Assembly (NCBI GenBank): GCA_028700975.1 | Contig: JAQVRQ010000002.1 | Span: 7,528 to 45,204, forward strand | Origin: Bacteroidales bacterium | GTDB lineage: Bacteria; Bacteroidota; Bacteroidia; Bacteroidales; UBA932 | DNA length: 37,677 nt | Direction of reading: 5' to 3' | Shown here: positions 1-6,931 of the stretch, one piece after another | Layout: each line of letters opens with the position of its first letter | Position numbering within the stretch: the first letter of the stretch is position 1 | Position numbers and translations under genes: made by a program | Notes under the pieces: model-generated | What the model was told of the DNA's origin: nothing | Database searches by the model: none | The model's input: the letters and a program-made list of their open reading frames with translations, nothing else

Positions 1-705
1 TTTGCTCAGGATATACGCTTTGAATGGAGGGGTAGTCGTGTTTTGATGGATAGTACTTTAAACTATCCTGAAGAGCCCAAAGTGTTAGCTATTATTGAGA
101 AATTCAAGCCAGCACTTGATTCAAAGATGCAACAGGTAATAGGAGTCTCAGAAGTGGAGATGAGGTCTGGCAGACCTGAATCTCTCTTATCAAATTTTGC
201 TGTGGACGCACTGTTAGAATTCTCGCAAAACAGATCTGAAAGAGGTGTTGATTTTGCGTTAACTAACTTTGGCGGGATAAGAGCATCATTACCCGGAGGA
301 GATGTAAGACTATATGACATCTTTTCAATCTTTCCATTTGAAAATTATGTTGTAATCCTTGATATGGAAGGTAAGAGCGTTAGAAAGCTCTTTGAATCAT
401 TTGCAAGAAATAGGGTGGAGGCATTCTCTGATAGTGTAAGACTAATTATTGATGAGGAAGATGGTGAAATCGAAGAGCTCCTTATTAATGGTAAAGAGCT
501 GGACGATAATATGATTTACAGAGTTGCAACAATTGACTTCCTATTGAGTGGCGGAGACAACGTGGTTGCTCTCAAAGATGCTGTCAAGATTGAAGAGACA
601 GGTGCGCTTATTAGAGATGCTATTATTGAAAAAATTAGAAAGCAAACTGAGAGAGGAGAGAAGATCTCCTCTTCAATAACTGGGAGGGTTAAATATGAGG
701 ATTAA
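1..705 (+). CDS. 5'-nucleotidase C-terminal domain protein (5' end outside window)
   Basis: The reading frame is open from base 1, so this gene starts upstream of the window. The first residues (FAQ-DIRFEW) look like the end of a signal peptide, which suggests only a short N-terminal piece is missing and that the protein is exported. The rest matches the substrate-binding C-terminal domain of the UshA/5'-nucleotidase family: a FALTNFGGIRASL-type segment near the middle, an IFPFENYVV segment, and YRVATIDFLLSGGDN toward the end. It has no metallophosphatase domain of its own. That domain is encoded by the next gene, whose ATG overlaps the last 11 bases of this one, implying translational coupling. 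Together the pair would form a periplasmic or surface nucleotide phosphatase. The family assignment is firm; the actual substrate is unknown. Confidence 0.85.
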   Translation, partial: FAQDIRFEWRGSRVLMDSTLNYPEEPKVLAIIEKFKPALDSKMQQVIGVSEVEMRSGRPESLLSNFAVDALLEFSQNRSERGVDFALTNFGGIRASLPGGDVRLYDIFSIFPFENYVVILDMEGKSVRKLFESFARNRVEAFSDSVRLIIDEEDGEIEELLINGKELDDNMIYRVATIDFLLSGGDNVVALKDAVKIEETGALIRDAIIEKIRKQTERGEKISSSITGRVKYED

Positions 706-1537
706 GAACTTAATTTATATAACTGTAGCAACTTTTTTTCTTGCAATTTCTTGCGGTGTTGAGGCTCAGGATTTGGTTATTTTACATACAAACGACACTC
801 ATAGTAATATTGAACCTATTACCTCCGGAAGAAACGCAGGGTTTGGGGGAGTTCAAAGAAGAGCTAATTACATTACCTCACTAAGAGCTGAAAATAAAAA
901 TATTCTTCTGTTGGATGCCGGCGACTATAACCAGGGGACACCATATTTTACTCTTTTTGGAGGAGAGGTCGAGATTGAGTTGATGAACGCAATGGGATAC
1001 GATGCTGTATGCCTTGGTAATCACGAATTTGACAATGGTGTAGAGCATCTTGCCAATAGACTTAAAAAGGCAAAGTATCCTACAGTATGCGCTAATTATG
1101 ATTTTAAAGGTACAGCTCTTGAGAGAGTTATAAAACCATATGTTATAATTAAAAAGGGTGGTAAGAAGATAGGTATTATAGGCGTTATGCTAGACCTTAA
1201 GGGTTACGTTGCAGAAAAATCAAGAGAGGGCATTAAGTATAATAATCCAATTCCTGTTGTAAACGAACTTGCAGATATGCTCCGCAACAAAAAGGGGTGT
1301 GATCTGATAATTGTACTTAGTCATCTTGGATATGATGGAGGAACCATCCACAAACCGGCAGACAAGCAACTCGCTGCTAACACCTCAAATGTAGATATAA
1401 TTATAGGAGGACACTCACATACATTTATGGAGGAGCCTGAGGTTGTGAAAAACAGAGATGGAGAAGGTGTAATTATTAATCAATCCGGAGCGGCTGGAGT
1501 CTATGTTGGCAGGATTGATATTACCTCTACTTTTTAG
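695..1537 (+). CDS. Exported metallophosphatase (5'-nucleotidase N-terminal catalytic domain)
   Basis: This 280-residue protein carries the dinuclear-metal calcineurin-like phosphoesterase domain of the 5'-nucleotidase/UshA family. Metal-ligand motifs appear in the normal order: HTNDTH (residues 31-36), DAGDYNQG (74-81), GNHEFDNG (108-115), SHLGYDGG near 205 and GGHSHT near 238. Residues 1-25 form a signal peptide. Cleavage could be after VEA, or at Cys20 (LAISC, a weak lipobox) giving a lipoprotein. There is no C-terminal nucleotide-binding domain; the preceding overlapping gene supplies it, so the usual domain order is reversed at gene level. The stop codon lies in the loop of a terminator hairpin and the gene end overlaps the convergent acyl-CoA synthetase gene by 11 bases. 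Confidence 0.9.
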   Translation: MRIKNLIYITVATFFLAISCGVEAQDLVILHTNDTHSNIEPITSGRNAGFGGVQRRANYITSLRAENKNILLLDAGDYNQGTPYFTLFGGEVEIELMNAMGYDAVCLGNHEFDNGVEHLANRLKKAKYPTVCANYDFKGTALERVIKPYVIIKKGGKKIGIIGVMLDLKGYVAEKSREGIKYNNPIPVVNELADMLRNKKGCDLIIVLSHLGYDGGTIHKPADKQLAANTSNVDIIIGGHSHTFMEEPEVVKNRDGEGVIINQSGAAGVYVGRIDITSTF

Positions 1538-1556
1538 TGTAGAGGTATCTTTTTAT
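1522..1556 (+). terminator. Intrinsic terminator at convergent gene ends
   Basis: A 9-bp inverted repeat, TACCTCTAC (1522-1530) and GTAGAGGTA (1539-1547), with an 8-base loop is followed by a T-rich run (TCTTTTTATTTT) on the plus strand. The plus-strand stop codon (1535-1537) lies in the loop and the minus-strand stop (1527-1529) in the left arm. The minus-strand side has no T-tract, so this should mainly end plus-strand transcription of the nucleotidase pair. Confidence 0.7.
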
Positions 1557-3221
1557 TTTCTGAGTAGCTGTCTTTTCAAATTGCTGAGGAATATCTTTAA
1601 TAAGAGCAATCTTGGAGAATTTGTTAACTCTGGAGTTGACATATTCATAAACCTCTCTCTTTAATTGCTCCATCTTTTCGTTGAAGATTCTTGTAGCTTC
1701 ATCCTTAGTCTCTTCATATGTATGAACCAAGATGTCTTTCTTCTCATAGTACATTGCAATTGCCTCCTCTTTCATATCCTGCAGTGCCTTAATTTTATCC
1801 GGATTGAAGTGTACGAGGGCAACGAGTTTCCCCTTATAGTTAGTAACAATTGATTCAGATACCATTGGATGAGCATTGATAACCGATTCTATCTCTTCCG
1901 GGTAGATATTCTCTCCACTTGGTCCCAAAATCATATTAGAGAGCCTTCCTTTGATAAATAATCTTCCGGTTTTGTCAATTATTCCAAGATCTTTCGTTCT
2001 GAAAAACCCATCCTTTGTGAATGCCTGTTCTGTAGCCTCTGGGTTTTTATAATATCCCATCATTATGTTGGGCCCCTGCGCTACAATCTCACCCTCGCCA
2101 TTCTCTGGGTTTGGGTTGTCAATTCGAAGCGTTACACCGTGAATTGCCGGTCCGGTGGATTGCCACTTAATCCATTTACCCACTGCGCCGGCAAGAAGTG
2201 GAGAGGATTCTGTAAGTCCATATCCTATTGCATATGGAAATTTTGCCTCAAGTAAAAATCGCTCAACAGTTGCATCTAGTTTTGCCCCGCCTACACCAAA
2301 AAACCTTATTCTTCCTCCAAAGGTCTTCATAAGCTTTTTACCGGCAACACGGTGAAGAATCTTTCTGCCAGGTGAAGTTCCGTAAATAGCCTTAATGAAC
2401 GGGGACGAAGTAAATTTTGGTAGTACGCTGTTCCTGTAAATTTTTTCAATAATTAGAGGAACGCTAAGCATTGTGGTAGGCCTTGTTTTTGCCAATGCCT
2501 GTACAAGAAGAGAGGGTGTTGGAGCTTTATCCATATAATAAACTGACGCACCACTCATCATTGGAAGCATCATACTTAAGCTGTTTTCCATTGTGTGAGA
2601 AAGCGGAAGGACAGAAAGCCATACATCCCATTCAAAACTTGGTCTCAAAACAGCGGCTGCGTAAAGGTGCGAACAGAGATTACGATGACTCAGCATTACA
2701 CCTTTTGAGTTTCCGGTTGTTCCAGATGTGTAAATAATTGCTGCAAGCTCCTCTCTTTCAGGATTAGAAGTAGATTTAAGAGGTTCAGATTGAAGTGAGT
2801 TAATCAACTCCATTGAATCCATATTAATTACCACTTTTAACTTTGCTAATCTCTCTGATGAAATTTTTGACACCAATCTTTTCGAGACAATAAGAGCTTC
2901 TGATTCTGAATGTTCCAAAACATTTTCTATCTCGTCCTCTGAAAAATCGGGAAGGATAGGCACTGCTATCCTATTAAAAGCAGTAGCTGCAAAATAGGCA
3001 ACAGGCCAGTTGGGCATATTTTGTCCAAGAATGGCAATTTTACTTCTGTCCCCAACACCAAATTCAAGTAAAAGCTGGTTTGCCTTTATTGTTTGATTGC
3101 CAAATTCTTGATAAGTGTAATTAAGACCATCAATATAAGCGAATGCTTTGTTATCTTTGTATCTGTCTATGCTATAGTCAAATAAGTCTTTTAATGTATT
3201 GAATTCTTTTATGTTCTCCAT
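1527..3221 (-). CDS. Long-chain fatty-acid-CoA ligase (AMP-binding)
   Basis: This 564-residue member of the ANL adenylate-forming superfamily activates fatty acids to acyl-AMP and then acyl-CoA. The P-loop motif YTSGTTGNSKG is at residues 164-174, the GYGLTESSP motif lies near the middle, and the C-terminal subdomain has the hinge and acceptor region GRLSNMILGPSGENIYPEEIE. It has no signal peptide, so it is cytosolic or membrane-associated. It is slightly shorter than E. coli FadD-type enzymes of about 560-600 residues but complete. It lies 36 bases downstream of the PlsC-like acyltransferase and a MarR regulator on the same strand, probably one operon, which fits recycling or incorporation of fatty acids into phospholipid under MarR control. 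The exact chain-length preference cannot be read from sequence. Confidence 0.88.
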   Translation of the reverse strand: MENIKEFNTLKDLFDYSIDRYKDNKAFAYIDGLNYTYQEFGNQTIKANQLLLEFGVGDRSKIAILGQNMPNWPVAYFAATAFNRIAVPILPDFSEDEIENVLEHSESEALIVSKRLVSKISSERLAKLKVVINMDSMELINSLQSEPLKSTSNPEREELAAIIYTSGTTGNSKGVMLSHRNLCSHLYAAAVLRPSFEWDVWLSVLPLSHTMENSLSMMLPMMSGASVYYMDKAPTPSLLVQALAKTRPTTMLSVPLIIEKIYRNSVLPKFTSSPFIKAIYGTSPGRKILHRVAGKKLMKTFGGRIRFFGVGGAKLDATVERFLLEAKFPYAIGYGLTESSPLLAGAVGKWIKWQSTGPAIHGVTLRIDNPNPENGEGEIVAQGPNIMMGYYKNPEATEQAFTKDGFFRTKDLGIIDKTGRLFIKGRLSNMILGPSGENIYPEEIESVINAHPMVSESIVTNYKGKLVALVHFNPDKIKALQDMKEEAIAMYYEKKDILVHTYEETKDEATRIFNEKMEQLKREVYEYVNSRVNKFSKIALIKDIPQQFEKTATQKIKRYLYTKK

Positions 3222-3257
3222 CTGTGTTTAAAATGTACGGGTGTAATGCAGCAATAA

Positions 3258-3818
3258 TCATTCCAAATCATTTCCTAATGTGAATTTTTCTGGATGTTTA
3301 CCAACAACACCTTTATCCTTATACCATTGGCGGATTTTTTTTAAATCTCCCTGAACATCATCTGTAAGTTCAAATTTCTCACCTCTTCCAACCTCTCTCT
3401 TTTTCCAGTCAAAATATCCTAGATAGACAGGTACATTGGCAGCCTTAGCAATTGTATGGAAACCGGTCTTCCATCTATCTGTAGATGTTCTTGTCCCTTC
3501 AGGTGCGATAGCAAGATGGAGAACATCTCTACTCTGAAACTCTTTTATGATTTGAAGTACAAGATTAGCACCTTTTCCTTTTTTAACAGGAATTCCTCCT
3601 ACTGCTCTGAGTAATTTACCAAAAGGCCATTTGAAAAAGCTCTCTTTTACCATTACATAAGCTTTATGACCCTCTGAATTGTAATAAAGAAGTGAGATTA
3701 TAAAATCCCAAACAGAGGTGTGTGGCACCCCCAGAATAATACATTTAGGTTCAGGTACGGGTGGCTCCATAACTTTCCACCCCATCCACTTTAGTAGTAA
3801 TTTATATATTTTTTGCAT
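3258..3818 (-). CDS. PlsC-like lysophospholipid acyltransferase
   Basis: This 186-residue glycerolipid acyltransferase has the catalytic HxxxxD motif at His33-Asp38 (HTSVWD), the GGIPVKKG block near residues 74-81 and the PEGTR substrate-binding motif at 106-110. These identify the 1-acylglycerol-3-phosphate acyltransferase superfamily. It is shorter than typical PlsC (about 240 residues) and lacks the long N-terminal membrane region, as do many compact members in Bacteroidota. It starts 22 bases after the MarR gene and ends 36 bases before the acyl-CoA ligase, consistent with a small lipid-metabolism operon. The acceptor could be lysophosphatidate or an aminolipid; sequence alone does not decide. 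Confidence 0.82.
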   Translation of the reverse strand: MQKIYKLLLKWMGWKVMEPPVPEPKCIILGVPHTSVWDFIISLLYYNSEGHKAYVMVKESFFKWPFGKLLRAVGGIPVKKGKGANLVLQIIKEFQSRDVLHLAIAPEGTRTSTDRWKTGFHTIAKAANVPVYLGYFDWKKREVGRGEKFELTDDVQGDLKKIRQWYKDKGVVGKHPEKFTLGNDLE

Positions 3819-3840
3819 AACAGATCAACTAGGGTTAAAA

Positions 3841-4191
3841 TTATTTTAACATATTCTGGAGGTCTAGTCCTATCTCTAGACTTTTATTGCTCATCTCAGC
3901 TATTTTTGACTTTCCGGATGATGTTAAGGTGAAAATCATCTGCCTTTTGTCCTCTTTGCCCATCTCTCTTTTAATATATCCTTTCTGCTCAGTGGTATTA
4001 ATGATTCTTGAGCCTCGTGAACTTGAAAGGCCAATAAATTCACATATTTCGTGTGCGCTTTTAGGGGATTCATCCTTAAGAGAACAGAGAAGCATAGCTT
4101 CATTTATTGTTATCTCATTTTTATTTTGAAACTCTCTCTCAAATATATAGAGTGTTCTATATAGATCTTTAATTTTGCATATCTCTTCCAT
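3841..4191 (-). CDS. MarR-family regulator, paralogue 1
   Basis: This 116-residue winged-helix regulator has helix-turn-helix residues around 45-70 (SAHEICEFIGLSSSRGSRIINTTEQKGYI) and the conserved wing GKEDKRQMIFTLT near 78-90, the hallmark of MarR DNA-binding domains. Cysteines at positions 5, 36 and 50 are visible; Cys5 and Cys36 are shared with the second MarR protein encoded after the thioredoxin gene. It is the first gene of a likely operon with the acyltransferase and acyl-CoA ligase and is divergent from the thioredoxin operon. A palindrome lies in the shared 143-base intergenic region. I infer that it regulates both sides, possibly in response to thiol oxidation or fatty acyl ligands. 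Confidence 0.8.
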   Translation of the reverse strand: MEEICKIKDLYRTLYIFEREFQNKNEITINEAMLLCSLKDESPKSAHEICEFIGLSSSRGSRIINTTEQKGYIKREMGKEDKRQMIFTLTSSGKSKIAEMSNKSLEIGLDLQNMLK

Positions 4192-4220
4192 TACAAACGG
4201 CTGTTTTAAAATTAATCTTA

Positions 4221-4253
4221 CAAATTAATACAATTTTTCAGACATTTAACAAA
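4221..4253 (-). promoter_or_regulatory. Possible promoter of the MarR-acyltransferase-ligase operon
   Basis: Read on the minus strand, a TTTG -33 element (complement of 4250-4253) is followed after 21 bases by TTAATTTG (4221-4228), which differs from the TAnnTTTG -7 consensus at one position. The spacing to the MarR start at 4191 gives a leader of about 25-30 bases. Weak because of the mismatch. Confidence 0.35.
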
Positions 4254-4258
4254 AAAAT

Positions 4259-4275
4259 AATTTCCAATGGAAATT
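4259..4275. promoter_or_regulatory. Palindrome, candidate MarR operator
   Basis: AATTTCC and GGAAATT form a perfect 7-bp inverted repeat around a 3-base centre (AAT). It lies between the divergent promoters, touching the -33 TTTG of the thioredoxin promoter and just upstream of the minus-strand -33 element. Size and placement fit a MarR-dimer operator controlling both directions. That the flanking MarR proteins bind it is inference. Confidence 0.5.
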
Positions 4276-4304
4276 TGTTTTAATAGAAATAATATTTACT
4301 TTTG
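4274..4304 (+). promoter_or_regulatory. Sigma-ABfr type promoter of the thioredoxin operon
   Basis: A -33 element TTTG (4274-4277) is followed by 19 bases and the -7 element TACTTTTG (4297-4304), an exact match to TAnnTTTG. The thioredoxin ATG is 30 bases downstream. The -33 element overlaps the right arm of the palindrome at 4259-4275, a position where a bound repressor would block the polymerase. Confidence 0.75.
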
Positions 4305-4334
4305 CGTAACAAATAAATTTAATTATTAAAAAAT

Positions 4335-4826
4335 ATGAAACTTAAAAGTATATCTATATTATTGATTATATTTACTATGTCTCTGCCGGCCTGTGGTTCA
4401 GGAAATGGAGGTGACGAGGCCAAATCAGATGTTACCTCAATAGAGGCTCCATCTAATTCAAGGGTAAAAACTATTAAATTGACAAAATCTGAGTTTCTGG
4501 AAAGAGTTGTTAATTATGAAGAGAATCCTAATGAATGGAAATACCTTGGTGATAAACCGGCAATTATTGATTTTTATGCAGACTGGTGTGGACCTTGTAA
4601 AACTCTGGCACCCATTCTTGAACAATTAGCAGCAGAATATGAGGGAGAGATCTATATTTTTAAAGTAGATACAGAGGCGGAAAGGGAGTTGGCAGCAGCA
4701 TTCGGAATAAGAAGTATACCTACAATGGTGTTTGTGCCAATGGGAGAGGATCCTCAGGTTGCCCAAGGAGCTTTGCCAAAAAATGTAATAAAGGAGGCCA
4801 TTGAAAATACTCTTCTCAAGAAATGA
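4335..4826 (+). CDS. Lipoprotein thioredoxin
   Basis: This 163-residue protein has a lipoprotein signal peptide ending at Cys20 (SLPAC), a low-complexity linker rich in Gly, Ser, Asp and Glu, and a thioredoxin fold. The active site FYADWCGPCK holds Cys85 and Cys88. The cis-proline segment SIPTMVF follows in the correct place. It is therefore a membrane-anchored thiol-disulfide oxidoreductase facing the periplasm. It is driven by a good TTTG/TAnnTTTG promoter and its last four bases (ATGA) overlap the start of a second MarR gene, so the two are translationally coupled. Partners are unknown; DUF302 and DoxX genes follow in the same direction. Confidence 0.9.
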   Translation: MKLKSISILLIIFTMSLPACGSGNGGDEAKSDVTSIEAPSNSRVKTIKLTKSEFLERVVNYEENPNEWKYLGDKPAIIDFYADWCGPCKTLAPILEQLAAEYEGEIYIFKVDTEAERELAAAFGIRSIPTMVFVPMGEDPQVAQGALPKNVIKEAIENTLLKK

Positions 4827-5179
4827 AAAAGCTTTGCGCTATTAGGGATATCCTCCGATCACTCTCAGAATATGAAAATCTATTTCATAACGAGCACTCT
4901 ATATGTTTAAATGAAGGTATGGTTCTTTGCTCACTAAAAGAGAGAAGACTATCATCAGGAGAGATTGCAGAAGAGATTAACCTTACCTGCTCAAATACCT
5001 CTAAGTTACTTCGCTCTGTTGAGGAGAAGGGTTATATTAGCAGAGTGCTTGGGGAGAGGGATAAAAGACAAATGTATTTTGAGCTTACTAAAGAGGGGAA
5101 GGTCAAACTTGCAGATATAGAGCAAGATTCTGTTCAGCTATCAGAACCTCTTGGCTCAATAGTTAAAACTTTAATATGA
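4823..5179 (+). CDS. MarR-family regulator, paralogue 2
   Basis: This 118-residue winged-helix protein is clearly paralogous to the divergent MarR gene: both share CSLK at residues 36-39, an EKGYI stretch and the wing DKRQM. It has Cys5, Cys28, Cys36 and Cys56; positions 5 and 36 match those of the paralogue. Its start overlaps the thioredoxin stop by four bases (ATGA), and DUF302 follows after 4 bases, so it is an internal gene of the operon. This arrangement suggests autoregulation of the thioredoxin operon. Whether the two MarR proteins form heterodimers or compete for the palindrome upstream of the thioredoxin gene is open. Confidence 0.78.
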   Translation: MKKLCAIRDILRSLSEYENLFHNEHSICLNEGMVLCSLKERRLSSGEIAEEINLTCSNTSKLLRSVEEKGYISRVLGERDKRQMYFELTKEGKVKLADIEQDSVQLSEPLGSIVKTLI

Positions 5180-5183
5180 TATT

Positions 5184-5576
5184 ATGGAAATGTTTATAAA
5201 AAATGAAAGTCGCTATAATCTTGCTGAAACTACAGAGATTATTGAAAAGGCTTTATTGGAATCAAATTGGAAAATTATGCATACTCACCATCTTCATCAG
5301 GCACTTAAAAATCACGGATTTGAAGTGTTGCCTGTTATTGTAATGGAGGTTTGCCGCCCAGATTACTCTGTGAAGATGCTATCTATTGATAGTGAAAGAA
5401 TTTATTCATCACTGATGCCTTGCAGAATATCCTTATATGAAACGACTGATGGTAAAATCTGGATATCAAGAATGAATTCCGGAGCAATGGCAAAGGAGGC
5501 CGGAGGGGTAACTGAAAATGTGATGACGCTAGCTTTTAAAGAGATAGAAATAATTCTTGCACCTATTATAAAATAA
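5184..5576 (+). CDS. DUF302 family protein
   Basis: This 130-residue protein matches the DUF302 fold: an N-terminal segment with ETTEIIEKALLESNW, a central VMEVCRPDYSVKML segment with a cysteine, and the family hallmark PCRISLYETTDGKIWISRMNSG. No signal peptide is obvious, so it is probably cytosolic. DUF302 proteins often occur with sulfur- or redox-related genes, but their biochemical role is not established. Its location inside a thioredoxin-MarR-DoxX operon supports a redox-linked role by association only. An in-frame ATG two codons later (5190) is an alternative start. Confidence 0.8.
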   Translation: MEMFIKNESRYNLAETTEIIEKALLESNWKIMHTHHLHQALKNHGFEVLPVIVMEVCRPDYSVKMLSIDSERIYSSLMPCRISLYETTDGKIWISRMNSGAMAKEAGGVTENVMTLAFKEIEIILAPIIK

Positions 5577-5591
5577 TTAAATGAGCAGATT

Positions 5592-6011
5592 ATGAAGAAA
5601 TTTTTATTTTTTGGAGCTCCGGTAAAAGAGAATGTCTATTCCCTTGCTCTTCTCTTAATTAGAGTAGCAGCCGGATTGTTAATGATGACGCACGGGTGGT
5701 CTAAGATTCAAAATTTTGAGGGGATGGTACAAAGCGGATTTGATCCTATAGGAGTTGGGGCAACACTTTCAGTTGTTTTGCTTATTGGAGCAGAGTTTGC
5801 TGCTGCTCTGTTTATTGTGCTGGGCCTTCTTACAAGACTTTCTGTAATACCTCTTATTGTGGCAATGAGTGTAGCCTCATTTGTTGCACACGCGGCAGAT
5901 CCACTCCAGGTGAAGGAACTTTCGTTAATATATTTGACAATATTTACATCCTTGTTTATTTCTGGAGCCGGTAGATACTCTCTTGATTCTCTGTTTTTCA
6001 AGAAGAGATAA
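5592..6011 (+). CDS. DoxX family membrane protein
   Basis: This 139-residue protein has four predicted membrane-spanning segments: around residues 15-35 (LALLLIRVAAGLLMMTHGW), 55-80, 85-105 and 110-130. The HGWSKIQNFEGM motif after the first segment is characteristic of the DoxX/DoxD family. Related proteins include the DoxD subunit of archaeal thiosulfate:quinone oxidoreductase and mycobacterial DoxX, which acts with a superoxide dismutase and a thiol-related partner, so an association with thiol redox stress is plausible. It is the last gene of the thioredoxin operon, 15 bases after DUF302, and is followed by a long hairpin. Confidence 0.85.
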   Translation: MKKFLFFGAPVKENVYSLALLLIRVAAGLLMMTHGWSKIQNFEGMVQSGFDPIGVGATLSVVLLIGAEFAAALFIVLGLLTRLSVIPLIVAMSVASFVAHAADPLQVKELSLIYLTIFTSLFISGAGRYSLDSLFFKKR

Positions 6012-6019
6012 AATTAGAT

Positions 6020-6052
6020 AAGTGAATAGTGGATTAAATCCACTCTTCACTT
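6020..6052. terminator. Bidirectional hairpin between convergent genes
   Basis: AAGTGAA-T-AGTGGAT pairs with ATCCACT-C-TTCACTT around a TAA loop: 14 pairs with a single internal mismatch. It sits between the DoxX stop (6011) and the ferredoxin stop (6034). The minus-strand flank is T-rich (ATCTAATTTTATC), the plus flank less so. Termination on both strands is likely, stronger on the minus strand. Confidence 0.6.
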
Positions 6053-6852
6053 AAGATCTCCCCTTTTATTGACATTACCATAACTTTAATAGGAATGTTT
6101 CTAGAGGCACTCTCTCTCGCTCTTTTTGCTAGTTGAAGTAAGCCACCACAACAGGGAACCTCCATTATTAGCACTGTCAAGGTATTTATCCTTGATTGGT
6201 CAATCATTGCGACCAACTTTTCCATATAGCTGTTAAGGTTGCTGTCAAGTTTGGGGCAAGCTATTGCAAGTGTTTTATTTTTAAGGAAAGTCTGATGAAA
6301 AGATCCGTGTGTGAATGCTGAGCAATCCGATGCCAGTAGTACATCACCTCCCTGAAAAAATGCTGCATTAGGATTCAACAGATGAAGCTGAACAGGCCAC
6401 TGTTTGAGTGCGCTTACATTGTCTGTTCTGAAGTCTCTCTCCATAGAACCGGGGCACCCACAGGCCATCCCTTTACCTTCTGCCGAATCTTTAATCTTTG
6501 TTAGATCAATACTGAATTTGTTTTTATGGCACCACTCAACACCTTGGTTAAACCACTCCATCTCATTATGATTTTTCAGATGCTGAAGATGTGCCAGAAC
6601 AACTTTTTCTCCTTTGATATGGATACGCTCCATAACCGCTCTTTCATTGTATGGTTCTGTCTCTTTTTCAATAAGCTCTATTGCACCTACAGGACAATCT
6701 CCAATACAGGCTCCAAGACCATCACAGTACAAATCACTTATCATTACAGCCTTTCCGTCAATTAACTGTAGTGCACCTTCGTGACAACCCTCAACACAAT
6801 TGCCACAACCATTACAAAGCTCCTCATCTATCTTAATTACCGTTCTTTTCAT
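6034..6852 (-). CDS. 4Fe-4S ferredoxin-type protein
   Basis: The N-terminus of this 272-residue protein holds two ferredoxin motifs. The first is complete (Cys13, 16, 19, 23). The second reads CDGLGACIGDCP and has Cys43, 49 and 53, with Leu46 where the second cysteine is expected, so its cluster has only three visible ligands. The C-terminal part contains further cysteine motifs: ACGCPGS (Cys131, Cys133), LASDCSAF, IACPKLD and a VPCCGG motif near residue 235. These could bind another cluster or metal. No signal peptide is present; it is a cytosolic redox protein of unknown partner. It stands alone, convergent with DoxX, with its own -7 element upstream. The family is widespread in anaerobes but functionally undefined. 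Confidence 0.8.
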   Translation of the reverse strand: MKRTVIKIDEELCNGCGNCVEGCHEGALQLIDGKAVMISDLYCDGLGACIGDCPVGAIELIEKETEPYNERAVMERIHIKGEKVVLAHLQHLKNHNEMEWFNQGVEWCHKNKFSIDLTKIKDSAEGKGMACGCPGSMERDFRTDNVSALKQWPVQLHLLNPNAAFFQGGDVLLASDCSAFTHGSFHQTFLKNKTLAIACPKLDSNLNSYMEKLVAMIDQSRINTLTVLIMEVPCCGGLLQLAKRARESASRNIPIKVMVMSIKGEILSEEWI

Positions 6853-6876
6853 TTTATTTTGTTATATTTAATGGTG

Positions 6877-6884
6877 CAAAAGTA
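6877..6884 (-). promoter_or_regulatory. -7 promoter element of the ferredoxin gene
   Basis: On the minus strand this reads TACTTTTG, an exact TAnnTTTG match. It ends 24 bases before the start codon at 6852. No TTTG occurs at the proper -33 distance, so only the -7 half is supported. Confidence 0.5.
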
Positions 6885-6931
6885 GCTAGACATTTTTGCA
6901 AAAAGTGTGATACTTGAAACATAATTTAAAA

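Noticed and set aside
4297..5180. Toxin-antitoxin or defence system around the two small MarR genes
   Set aside because: Both small proteins are typical winged-helix regulators, and the gene between them is a thioredoxin; no toxin-like fold is seen.
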